Assembly: GCF_007997015.1 (NCBI RefSeq) | Contig: NZ_VOSM01000002.1 | Location: 434,001 to 498,000, forward strand | Direction: 5' to 3' | Length of the DNA stretch: 64,000 bases | From: Lujinxingia vulgaris | GTDB lineage: Bacteria; Myxococcota_A; Bradymonadia; Bradymonadales; Bradymonadaceae | Shown: in pieces, positions 18,872 to 26,906 of the stretch | Numbering within the stretch: the first letter of the stretch is position 1 | How the letters are laid out: each line of letters starts with the position of its first letter | Made by a program: the position numbers and the translations under genes | Notes under the pieces: model-generated | Databases searched by the model: none | Told to the model about the DNA's origin: nothing | Seen by the model: the letters and a program-made list of their open reading frames with translations, nothing else

Positions 18872-20938
18872 TTAGTCGTCCGGGCCGACGGGAAAGATCG
18901 GGCCCTCAATCCACTCGCATTGCGCGAGGTGGCGGGCGAAGTCGGCGGGAGCCAGCGCTTCATCAAGCCAGGCGCGCAGAAGATTGGGGGGCAGGCCGTC
19001 GTAGAAGGGACCGATGTCGAGGCGGCGGGCCAGGCGTTCGCTCTCGCGGGCGATGAAGGCGCGAGCGTCGCGCTCAATGCGTTCGACGTCGTCGAGGCCG
19101 TCTTTGACTTCGGGATCGCGTTTGAGGATGTGAAAAAAGGCGTTTCCGGGGCGGGTGGCCAGGCCGCGTTCGCGCAGGATGCCGTCGAGGAGAAGTCCCC
19201 AGCGGGTGCCCAGGAAGTGGCCAAGGCGCGCGCCTTTTGTCCAGCGCTCGACGCGCAGCTCGTGGTGGCCGATGCCCAGGAAGGCTGCCAGGTCGCGGGC
19301 CAGCTCAAAGGCGTAACGCGGCGCCTGGCGCGCAAAGAAGGCGCTGGGGGCCTCGCCGGAGGCGCTGTCGACAAAGACCTGATCCTGGGTGATGCGCACG
19401 ACCTCGCGGCGGCGTCCGGCAAGGGAGAGACCGAGCTCCTGACCGTCGCCCAGCGACTCGCGTTGTTTTCGGCTCAGCGCAACGCGCCCCAGAAGTTCGC
19501 CGGTGGTCTCATCGAAGACTTCGATCTCGGGGGTGTCGTCGATGTTGGCGTGCATCAGGCCGTGCTCATACATCTTCAGGGCCCGATCGCCGGCGGCAAA
19601 GCGCTGGCCATTGAGGGGGGTGAGGTAGCCGGCGTCACACATCGCCGTGAGAAGATCGAGAAGATCGTGTGGCGAGTAGGTCGATTGAACAGCTGCGGGC
19701 AGGCGCTGGTGCAGGACCTCGGCGCCGATCCAGTTGTGGCGGCTCTGAAAGAGCAGGGAGATGGCCTGCTGGGCGAGCACCGAGGGGCGAAAAGGCACGG
19801 AGTCTTCAAAGAGGCGGCCCTCGTCGGCGCAGACCAGAAGATGCTCCAGGCGCAGGGCTTCAAAGTCGTCGGAGGCCAGGCAGGTGACGTGGGCCACCGA
19901 GCCGCGGCGGTTGGCGCGCCCCACACGTTGAACGAGGGCGCCGACGTTGGGAGGTGGCCCCACCAGCACCACGCGATCGACGTCGCCGATATCAATGCCC
20001 AGCTCCAGGGTCATCGTGGCCACGCAGATGGCCGCCGGGGCGTCGAGGAAGCGGCGCTCGGTGCGCAGGCGCACCGAGCGCGAGAGGGAGCCGTGGTGGG
20101 CGAAGATGCGTCCGGCCAGTCGGGGGTGTGCCGAGAGGCAGGCCACCAGCGTCTCGACCTGGGCGCGGGCGTTGGCGAAGACGAGGATCTTGCGCGACTC
20201 CCCCGAGAGGAAGGTCTCGGCGATGTCGGTGGCGGCGTCGGCCAGCTCCGGGGTGTGAACCAGGCGCGCGTCGAGGCCGCGCCCGGCGCTGCCGACCAGG
20301 ATGAGCTCCGGGTCGTGGAGGTAGCGACGGGCGATCTCATCGGCGTGCGGAAGCGTGGCCGATGCTGCGCAGCGCTGGGGGCGGGTGTGGCAGATGCGCT
20401 CCAGGCGCTCCAGCAAGACGCGGAGCTGATCGCCGCGGGCGGTGCCGTCGAGGAGATGGATCTCATCGAGGAGCAGCGCCTCCACTGAGCGCAGGGAGGC
20501 GGGCCAGCGCGAGAGCATCGAGTCGAGGGACTCCGGGGTGGTGATGATCACCGGCGGGGCGTCGCGGGTGATGTTGAGGCTGTGGTCGCCGGTGCGCACG
20601 CCGACCTTGAGTTTGCACTGGCGAAGGGGCGGCTCAATGCGTCGATGAAGGTCGTTGCAGAGCGCACGGGTGGGGCTGATGACCAGCAGGCGCGCTTGCC
20701 CCGTGGGGGCATCGCGACGGCTTAGAAGACGTTGGGCCAGGGGGGCCATTAAGGCTTCGGTTTTGCCCGAGGCGGTGGGGGCCCCCACCAGGGTATCTCG
20801 CCCGGCGACGACCGGGGCGACCGCCAGGCGCTGGGCTTCGCGCAGGTTCCCAAAACGCGCATAGAAGGCGTGCCAGGTGTGGCGCAGCGCTTCGCGTGCT
20901 GCGCGAAGTTCGTCGAGGGTGTCGGCGGGTGAGGTCAT
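18872..20938 (-). CDS. Lhr-like DEAD/DEAH-box superfamily 2 helicase (BrxHI-like)
   Basis: A 688-residue SF2 helicase. Motif I is A-P-T-A-S-G-K-T at 53-60, motif Ia contains S-P-T-R-A-L, motif II is D-E-I-H at 158-161, motif III is S-A-T near 192, and motif VI is Q-R-V-G-R-A-N-R-R-G. The D-E-I-H box and the long C-terminal region (about 400-688) place it with Lhr-type helicases such as BrxHI of type 2 BREX, which translocate on single-stranded DNA. It begins five bases after the ATPase A stop and is the third step of a four-gene minus-strand run. It is shorter than full Lhr (about 1,500 residues), so it is a core-type member. Confidence 0.88.
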   Translation of the reverse strand: MTSPADTLDELRAAREALRHTWHAFYARFGNLREAQRLAVAPVVAGRDTLVGAPTASGKTEALMAPLAQRLLSRRDAPTGQARLLVISPTRALCNDLHRRIEPPLRQCKLKVGVRTGDHSLNITRDAPPVIITTPESLDSMLSRWPASLRSVEALLLDEIHLLDGTARGDQLRVLLERLERICHTRPQRCAASATLPHADEIARRYLHDPELILVGSAGRGLDARLVHTPELADAATDIAETFLSGESRKILVFANARAQVETLVACLSAHPRLAGRIFAHHGSLSRSVRLRTERRFLDAPAAICVATMTLELGIDIGDVDRVVLVGPPPNVGALVQRVGRANRRGSVAHVTCLASDDFEALRLEHLLVCADEGRLFEDSVPFRPSVLAQQAISLLFQSRHNWIGAEVLHQRLPAAVQSTYSPHDLLDLLTAMCDAGYLTPLNGQRFAAGDRALKMYEHGLMHANIDDTPEIEVFDETTGELLGRVALSRKQRESLGDGQELGLSLAGRRREVVRITQDQVFVDSASGEAPSAFFARQAPRYAFELARDLAAFLGIGHHELRVERWTKGARLGHFLGTRWGLLLDGILRERGLATRPGNAFFHILKRDPEVKDGLDDVERIERDARAFIARESERLARRLDIGPFYDGLPPNLLRAWLDEALAPADFARHLAQCEWIEGPIFPVGPDD

Positions 20939-20943
20939 GGTTT

Positions 20944-22461
20944 TTAGAAGTCGAAGTGGCTGACGCGGGCGAGGTTGTCGACGACACCGTCGGCGCGCTC
21001 GGGGAAGTGGCGGTGAACGTCGAGGAGCTCGACGAGGGTCTTCATCACCTGGCGCATCGAGCCCAGGGTGCCGCGGGAGCTGAGGCGCTCGATGGTCTGG
21101 GCGATGGCGTCGACTTGCTCCGGGCGCAAGGGCAGGCCGTTTCGAGCCTCGGCGTAGAAGGCGCTGACGCGGCGGGCGAGCTCGGCGTAGTCGGAGGGCT
21201 GGGGGCGCTTGAGCTCAATGCGGGCGCTTTCGGGGAAGAGGCCGTGGAGCAGCGGGTCGTCGTCGTAGCTGGGTGTGAGCGCCATGACCACGCCCAGTCC
21301 CGAGGCGGGCTCAAAACGGCAGGGAAGTTCACGTAGCCTTCCGACGCCACCCAACTCGAGGGTGGCGTCGGAGGGGTGAGGTGTCAGCGCGTCGCCAAGC
21401 GCCGCGCTGCTTAAGGCGCGCAGTGTGGCGGCGGCGTGCTCGCGGTTTTCGCGGGAGAGGAGCGCGAAGCGCTCGGCCTCATCGACCATCACCACGAGCC
21501 CGGCGTAGCCGCACTCCCGAGCCAACGTGGCCAGGCCGCTTAAGATGAAGGCGTAGATACGGGCCCACGGTCGGTAGTCTTTCAGGCTGTAGAGCCAGGG
21601 GTGATGGCCGGGGGCCGCGCTGAGTTCGTCGTTGAGGCCCTGATTCGATCGGGTGCGTTGCCCTTCGAGCCAGTCAAGCACGGCGCGACGCCAGGAGGGA
21701 AGATCGGGCTCCGTGGCGAGCGCGGGGGCATTGAGAGCGTCGAGCCAGTTGAGCGCGGCGCTCAGATAAAGGTGGGGGCCATGACCACGCTCTCCCACGG
21801 CGAAGCGCTCGCGCGCGCTGTCGGAGATGAGGGCGCGATCGAGTAGAGGAGCAAGGCCCAGGCCAACTTCGTCGGGGCGGTCGGGGTAGCGCAGCGTGTG
21901 CATCATCGCGCGGTAGACGCGCTGCGGGTGGGCCGGGGAGGTCTCGTCGGCGTCGAGGGTGACCCGCGCGGTGAGGAAGTTCTCGGAGAGCGCACGCGAG
22001 CCGAGCCACTCCAGCATATGGGTTTTGCCGGCGCCGTAGTCGCCCTCAATGACACGCAGTGCGCCCTCGTTGGATGCCTCGCCAAGAGCGGCGTTGAGGC
22101 TGGCGAAGGCGGCGTCGCGTGCGACGGTAAATGCCTCAATGCCCTGGGCCGGGACGACTCCCAGGCGCATCGCCTCGATGGCCATATCGGCCTGCGTGGG
22201 CTCCAGGGCGTAGCGCTGCAAGGTGTTCGTTGCGGTGCGCCGGTGCTCCTCGTCATGAGGTTGCGTGGCGAGGGCTGCGGGCTCGGTGTTGGATGCGGCT
22301 GGCGCCCCCGCACCCGGGCGTTTGAGCTCGCGGGTGGGCACCAGCGTAGGAAGGGGCAGGGTCTCAAAGTTGACCAGCGCCAGCCGCCCATTGCGGCGCA
22401 GCCCCACCAGGCGGCCGCTGCCGTGGACGGGATGTTCGACTTCTTCTGCTTCAGCGATCAT
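20944..22461 (-). CDS. BrxD/DUF2791-type P-loop ATPase with N-terminal SH3-like domain (ATPase A)
   Basis: A 505-residue ATPase. Residues about 8-46 have the V-x-H-P-x-H-G-x-G-x-x-x-x...V-x-F pattern found in CarD/Tudor-like domains that bind RNA polymerase or nucleic-acid partners. An Ala-rich linker leads to a RecA/AAA-like domain with Walker A G-D-Y-G-A-G-K-T-H at 140-148, Walker B ending V-M-V-D-E-A-E-R (Asp327, Glu328), and an arginine-rich C-terminal part. Spacing and local sequence (G-A-G-K-T-H-x-L; F-I-L-S-G-L; D-E-A-E) match the DUF2791 family, which includes BrxD of BREX systems. It sits between ATPase B (30-base gap) and the helicase (5 bases). The partner ATPase has no SH3-like domain, so the two probably do different jobs in one complex. 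Confidence 0.82.
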   Translation of the reverse strand: MIAEAEEVEHPVHGSGRLVGLRRNGRLALVNFETLPLPTLVPTRELKRPGAGAPAASNTEPAALATQPHDEEHRRTATNTLQRYALEPTQADMAIEAMRLGVVPAQGIEAFTVARDAAFASLNAALGEASNEGALRVIEGDYGAGKTHMLEWLGSRALSENFLTARVTLDADETSPAHPQRVYRAMMHTLRYPDRPDEVGLGLAPLLDRALISDSARERFAVGERGHGPHLYLSAALNWLDALNAPALATEPDLPSWRRAVLDWLEGQRTRSNQGLNDELSAAPGHHPWLYSLKDYRPWARIYAFILSGLATLARECGYAGLVVMVDEAERFALLSRENREHAAATLRALSSAALGDALTPHPSDATLELGGVGRLRELPCRFEPASGLGVVMALTPSYDDDPLLHGLFPESARIELKRPQPSDYAELARRVSAFYAEARNGLPLRPEQVDAIAQTIERLSSRGTLGSMRQVMKTLVELLDVHRHFPERADGVVDNLARVSHFDF

Positions 22462-22491
22462 GGCGTCACCTGTGGAGACAGCGCAATGGAG

Positions 22492-23835
22492 TTAGAAGTC
22501 GGAGAAGTCGTCCTGAGCCGGGGTCTGGGCGAGCGCGTCGTAGCCCGAGAGCACCAGATCGGTGGCGGCGTTGGCGTCGAGCTCAAGCTCCCCGTCGACC
22601 AGCTGGCGGTGAAGGAAGTCGACCCAGGTTTTGACGAAGAGGCGGCGGTGGTTGACCTCGAAGTAGCTGTAGACGCAGGCATTGGCGAGCGCGCGGGCGT
22701 TGGACGCCTGCAGCGTGCGATCGAAGGCGCAGTCGCGTGCGGACTCAAACACACCGACGAGCTTGTCGCCCAGGGTGGAGAGGAGCTCTGCTGGCTCCAG
22801 ATCCAGGCGCTCCAGATCGATGAGCACCGCCTGAGGGCTGCGCACGCTCAGGGGCACCGGGCTCTTTAAGCGCTGGTAGAGCGCCGGGTAATCCGGCACG
22901 ACGTTGCGCATAAACTCCGGCGGCACCGCGTACATAAAGAGGGTGTTGGGAAGCTGGTGGCGGCCGCAGAGATCGATGACCTGACGGAGGTTGTCGCCGA
23001 TGATCTGGCTGCGTTTGACGCTCACCGAGAGGTTGCGATCGACCTCATCAAAGAGGAGCACGGTGCCGGGAAGCTCCAGCCCCACGATCATCTGGGTGAG
23101 GCAGCGCAGCATGATAAAGCCGTTGCTCTTGCCGATGTCCTCATACACCCCCAGCTCGCGCAGCTCGCTGGCCGGAATCGACTCCCCGGTGAGCCAGGCC
23201 TCCAGGCGTTGCTCGTCTTCAAAACGCCCTTCGAGGAAGGCGGCGGCGAACTCCACAATGGCGCGGCGGTAAGAGTGGCTCTCACAGGCGGCGCGCGCCA
23301 CGGTGGTGCGCAGCCACTGCAAGACGGCCTCGCGCGCGGCGTCGACGTCGGGCACCGAGGGGGTCTGCAGCGCGGCGTCGACGCGATCGTCCATCAGGTT
23401 TCGCAGAAGATCGGGCAGCCCGTAGCTTGGCGAGCCCAGCGCGGTGCGCGGGCGCTGCCCGATGCGGCGCACGACGGCCTGGTAGACCTTAAAACTATCG
23501 TCGTAGGGGCACTCGTTTGGCGAGAGCTCCACCACGGCGGTGGCGAAGCCGCGATCCCAGGCCAGCTCGCGCACGCAGTAGAGAAAATGGGTCTTTCCGC
23601 CGCCGAAGTACCCCTGCACCAGCTTGAAGCTTGCGCCGAAGCGCAGGTGGTAGTCGAAGTACTCGTGCTCGAGCACCTTAAGGTAGCTCTCGTTGCCCAC
23701 ATTGATACGGCGCACGCCGTGCTGCGGCGGCTGGCCACCCTCGCCCAGGCGCTGCAGGATGTGGCGTGCTACCAGGGCGTCTTCGATGACGGCGTTGGGT
23801 TCGGAAGGTCTCATAGGTCGATCCGTGGGGTGCAA
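22492..23835 (-). CDS. BrxD/DUF2791-type P-loop ATPase (ATPase B)
   Basis: A 447-residue ATPase with Walker A G-Y-F-G-G-G-K-T-H at 75-83 and Walker B T-V-L-L-F-D-E-V-D-R (Asp263, Glu264), preceded by an N-terminal segment of about 70 residues with a G-x-x-x-Y-L conserved stretch. The F-x-x-x-K-x-V-Q-G-x-F-G-x-G-K-T-H-F-L context is typical of the DUF2791/BrxD family. It is a paralogue of ATPase A but lacks the N-terminal SH3-like domain. The predicted role is ATP-driven loading or remodelling of a DNA-bound complex, by analogy to BrxC/BrxD; this is inference. It starts 100 bases after the coiled-coil gene stop. Confidence 0.82.
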   Translation of the reverse strand: MHPTDRPMRPSEPNAVIEDALVARHILQRLGEGGQPPQHGVRRINVGNESYLKVLEHEYFDYHLRFGASFKLVQGYFGGGKTHFLYCVRELAWDRGFATAVVELSPNECPYDDSFKVYQAVVRRIGQRPRTALGSPSYGLPDLLRNLMDDRVDAALQTPSVPDVDAAREAVLQWLRTTVARAACESHSYRRAIVEFAAAFLEGRFEDEQRLEAWLTGESIPASELRELGVYEDIGKSNGFIMLRCLTQMIVGLELPGTVLLFDEVDRNLSVSVKRSQIIGDNLRQVIDLCGRHQLPNTLFMYAVPPEFMRNVVPDYPALYQRLKSPVPLSVRSPQAVLIDLERLDLEPAELLSTLGDKLVGVFESARDCAFDRTLQASNARALANACVYSYFEVNHRRLFVKTWVDFLHRQLVDGELELDANAATDLVLSGYDALAQTPAQDDFSDF

Positions 23836-23935
23836 AACGCGCAGACTTCGCGCGGGAGTCGGTCAGGCGCACAGGAGCGCGTCAGTCAGATCCCAGGCGC
23901 ACATGTGCGTACGTGCACGCCCGACGTCGACGACA

Positions 23936-24838
23936 TCAGCTGCCAGGGGTTCCCGGTACGGATTGGAAACGGAGCGATAAGTAATACTGCCCATCTGTGC
24001 CGGGTCCAGGGACAAAAAGCACATCCTGTTTATTTTTTGTGGATCCGCCGGTGGCCGTGCCCAGGTCGAGGCGGCGCCCCTGGCGCTCGAGCAGCCCGTC
24101 GCGCCGCAACCGCTGCAGCTGGTAGGCCAGCAGGTAGCGCGGCCAGGGCGTGAGCGCGTCGAGGCCCTTTTTGCGGCGGGCAGCAAGGTCGGCGTCCACC
24201 AGCGAGAGAGGCACGAGCAGGTCCACCAGGTCGACGCGCTCGCCATCGGGAAGTCCCATCATCGCCAGCTGCACGCGATAGGCGCGCTCCAGCTGCTCGA
24301 AGAAGACCTCGCTCTCCAGGGCGCGATCCTGGATGGCGGCGCGCGCCTCACTCAGCGCGCTGAGGATGGTCTGCGCGTCGGCGTCGACCTCGGCCAGAGC
24401 TTCGCGGGCGTAGCTCAAGGTCGCGCGCCTGGCGAGGAGGTCGATGGTGAGCGTCAGCGGCCCGACACCGAGCGTCAGGGGCTGGTCGCCCAGATGCTCC
24501 AGGCGGCCACCGTCGGCCCGCAGCGCGCGGTCGAGTTCGCCGAGCAGCATCATGCGGGCGCGCGTTTTTTCGCGTTCAAAATGCGCGTCGAGCTCGCCGA
24601 CCAGCGCCACGCGCTCATCTTCAAGCCCCAGCGCTTCGAGGGAGGAGCGGCGCAGGTCGCGCAGCGCCTCGGCAACTTTCGCAGCGTCGGAGGCGAAGTC
24701 GCCGGCGCGGGTCATCGACTCCAGCGCGCCACGGGCGCGGTTGAGGTCGCGCATCGCCACCTGAACTTCTTTTTTGAGGGCGTCAACGCGGGCGGCCAGC
24801 TCCCGCTCGGGGCTGGTGACTTCGGCAGGTTTGGTCAT
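23936..24838 (-). CDS. Coiled-coil protein with C-terminal winged-helix-like region, unknown family
   Basis: A 300-residue protein, first gene of the ATPase/helicase run. Residues about 10-110 and 145-190 are strongly helical with heptad-like Leu/Ala spacing and many Glu, Arg and Ala, so coiled coils are likely. A short beta-prone stretch (P-L-T-L-G-V-G-P-L-T-L, 120-130) separates them. The C-terminal 70 residues contain Y-Q-L-Q-R-L-R-R-D-G-L-L-E-R-Q-G-R-R-L-D, which resembles a winged-helix wing pair. No signal peptide, no enzyme motif. It could be the scaffold or DNA-binding subunit of the complex made with the two ATPases and helicase, or a TerB-C-like component of Ter-linked operons. I do not recognise it. 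Confidence 0.7.
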   Translation of the reverse strand: MTKPAEVTSPERELAARVDALKKEVQVAMRDLNRARGALESMTRAGDFASDAAKVAEALRDLRRSSLEALGLEDERVALVGELDAHFEREKTRARMMLLGELDRALRADGGRLEHLGDQPLTLGVGPLTLTIDLLARRATLSYAREALAEVDADAQTILSALSEARAAIQDRALESEVFFEQLERAYRVQLAMMGLPDGERVDLVDLLVPLSLVDADLAARRKKGLDALTPWPRYLLAYQLQRLRRDGLLERQGRRLDLGTATGGSTKNKQDVLFVPGPGTDGQYYLSLRFQSVPGTPGS

Positions 24839-25073
24839 GGCGGATGTCGGGGGCTGAGGAAATGTGCAGTCCAGGGGGAGGTTTAGAAGATGGGAGCGCG
24901 CCGCGTCAACGTCCCGCGACCGGGCCGGAAGAACCTGGCACCAAGGGCCATTGTTTCAACGCGGTCGCAGTACTATGTTTGCGCGGCCTTCCGATGGATT
25001 CCGAGAAGACGCCTTTGATGTGCGCGTCGCTGCGGAGTTCAAGTTCACTTTGATTCGCTAAACAGGAGCCCTT

Positions 25074-26894
25074 ATGTCGCGTCCCTTTCCAACCACCGAC
25101 CCCACCTGGGATATGGAGAGCGTCTTCGCCGGCGGTCCGACCTCGAAGACCTTTCAGGCGGAGCTTCGCTGGCTGGAGTCGCGCGTGAGTGAGCTCGAGA
25201 CGGCGCTCGCCAGGCAGTCGTTTCCGGCGAGTGCGCCGCTGAGCGAGGAGGCATTGGCCGGGTGGCGCGGGTTCTTTGACGGGCTTTTTGAGCTGCACGA
25301 CCGGCTCTCGCAGGCGTTTTGTTTCTCCAGCGGGATGTCGTCGGCCCACGCCGATGATCCGGTGGCGCTGCGACTTCCGGCCCAGCTCACCGGCGTGAGC
25401 ACGGCGAATGGAAAGCTCTCCGTGGCGCTCAAGAGCAAGTTTCGGGGACTCAGCGATGAGGTCTTCGAGGCGCTGCTCAATGACCCACGTTTTGGCGATA
25501 TGCAGCTCTATCTCAAAGAGCTTCGTCGCGACGCCGACGCGCAACTTGATCCGGAGCTCGAAGACCTGGCGGTTGAGCTCAACCGCGATGGTCTGCACGC
25601 CTGGGGGATGCTCTACCGTCAGGCGAGCTCCCGCCAGCGCGTGGAAGTGGAGCGCGACGGGAAGGTGGAGGAGATGTCGGTGGGGCAGGCAAAGAACCTG
25701 CTCGACCATAAAGATCGCGAGGTACGCCGCGCCGCTCACGAGGGCCTGGCGAAGGCCTGGGGCGATCTTGCGCCGGTATGCGCCGCGGCGCTGAGCTCGA
25801 TCGTGGGTGCCGCGCAGACCCTCTACAACAAACGCGGCCAGGATTGCCTAACCTTCTCGCTCAACGCCAACCGCGTGGAGCGCGAGACGATCGAGGCGAT
25901 GTTTGAGGCCGCGCGCAGCGCACAGCCCCTTTTGCATCGCTACCTCAAGGCCAAGCAGCGCCTGCTCGGGGTCGACGCGATGGAGTGGTACGACCTGATG
26001 GCGCCGGTCGGTGGTGAGGCACCGCGCTTCACCTACCCGGAGGCGCAGACCTTTATCGTCGATCAGGTGGGCGGCTTTGCCGAGCGTATCGCCGAGTTCT
26101 GCAAGATGGCGCTACGCGACCAGTGGGTCGAGGTCGAAGATCGTCCCGGTAAGGCGCAGGGCGGCTATTGCTCCGGGCTTCCGGTCAGCGGTCAGACGCG
26201 TATTTTCATGACCTTTGGCGGGTCGACCTCCGGGGTTACCACGCTGGCGCATGAGCTCGGGCACGCCTATCACGGCTGGGTGATGCGCGATCTTCCCTCC
26301 AGCGAGCGCGACCTGGGGATGGGCGTGGCCGAGACGGCCAGCACCCTGCTCGAAGTCATTGTGGAGCAGGGCGCCCTGGCCAAGGCCGACGCCTCGCAGC
26401 GTCTGGGGTTGCTCGACCAGCGCCTGGGTCGCGGGGTGGCCTTTTTGATGGACATCCCGGCTCGTTACGATCTTGAACTGGCGATGCACGAGGCCCGCGC
26501 CGAAGGTCCGCTCAACGAAGAGCAGCTCAGCGAGATGACCGAGGCGATCTTCCTCAAGCATTTTGGCGAGAGTCTGACGTCGGTCGACCCCCTCTTCTGG
26601 GCCTCGAAGTTGCACTTCTATCTGACGGGGCTTCCCTTCTACAACTTCCCCTACACCTTCGGTTTCCTCTTCTCGCGGGCGGTGTACGCGCGCGCCCAAA
26701 AAGAGGGCGAAGGCTTCATCGAACAGATCGACAACCTGCTTCTGGATTCGGGCCGCATGACCTCCGAGGAGCTCGCCGAGCGCTACCTCGGTGGCGATCT
26801 TCGCGACCCGAAGTTCTGGCAGGCCGCCATCGCCGACCTTGAAGGCGACGTGGCGGAGTATGAGGAGCTGGCTCAGGCTGCGCTCCAGGCGTAA
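25074..26894 (+). CDS. M3 family oligoendopeptidase (PepF type)
   Basis: A 606-residue zinc metallopeptidase. The catalytic H-E-L-G-H is at residues 393-397 within L-A-H-E-L-G-H-A-Y-H, and the third zinc ligand Glu lies in the following G-V-A-E-T-A-S-T-L-L-E helix, all as in M3 oligopeptidases. The N-terminal half is the long helical cap of PepF, and length fits the family (about 600). It hydrolyses short peptides in the cytoplasm, helping recycle amino acids. No signal peptide. ATG at 25074 follows AGGAG. It is followed closely by a flavoprotein gene (12-base gap), so an operon with it is likely. Confidence 0.93.
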   Translation: MSRPFPTTDPTWDMESVFAGGPTSKTFQAELRWLESRVSELETALARQSFPASAPLSEEALAGWRGFFDGLFELHDRLSQAFCFSSGMSSAHADDPVALRLPAQLTGVSTANGKLSVALKSKFRGLSDEVFEALLNDPRFGDMQLYLKELRRDADAQLDPELEDLAVELNRDGLHAWGMLYRQASSRQRVEVERDGKVEEMSVGQAKNLLDHKDREVRRAAHEGLAKAWGDLAPVCAAALSSIVGAAQTLYNKRGQDCLTFSLNANRVERETIEAMFEAARSAQPLLHRYLKAKQRLLGVDAMEWYDLMAPVGGEAPRFTYPEAQTFIVDQVGGFAERIAEFCKMALRDQWVEVEDRPGKAQGGYCSGLPVSGQTRIFMTFGGSTSGVTTLAHELGHAYHGWVMRDLPSSERDLGMGVAETASTLLEVIVEQGALAKADASQRLGLLDQRLGRGVAFLMDIPARYDLELAMHEARAEGPLNEEQLSEMTEAIFLKHFGESLTSVDPLFWASKLHFYLTGLPFYNFPYTFGFLFSRAVYARAQKEGEGFIEQIDNLLLDSGRMTSEELAERYLGGDLRDPKFWQAAIADLEGDVAEYEELAQAALQA

Positions 26895-26906
26895 GGACAC
26901 GAGACT

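Noticed and set aside
18872-24838. Calling the cassette a BREX system outright
   Set aside because: PglX, PglZ and PglW are absent from the visible sequence, and BrxD-type ATPases occur outside BREX, so only relatedness is claimed.
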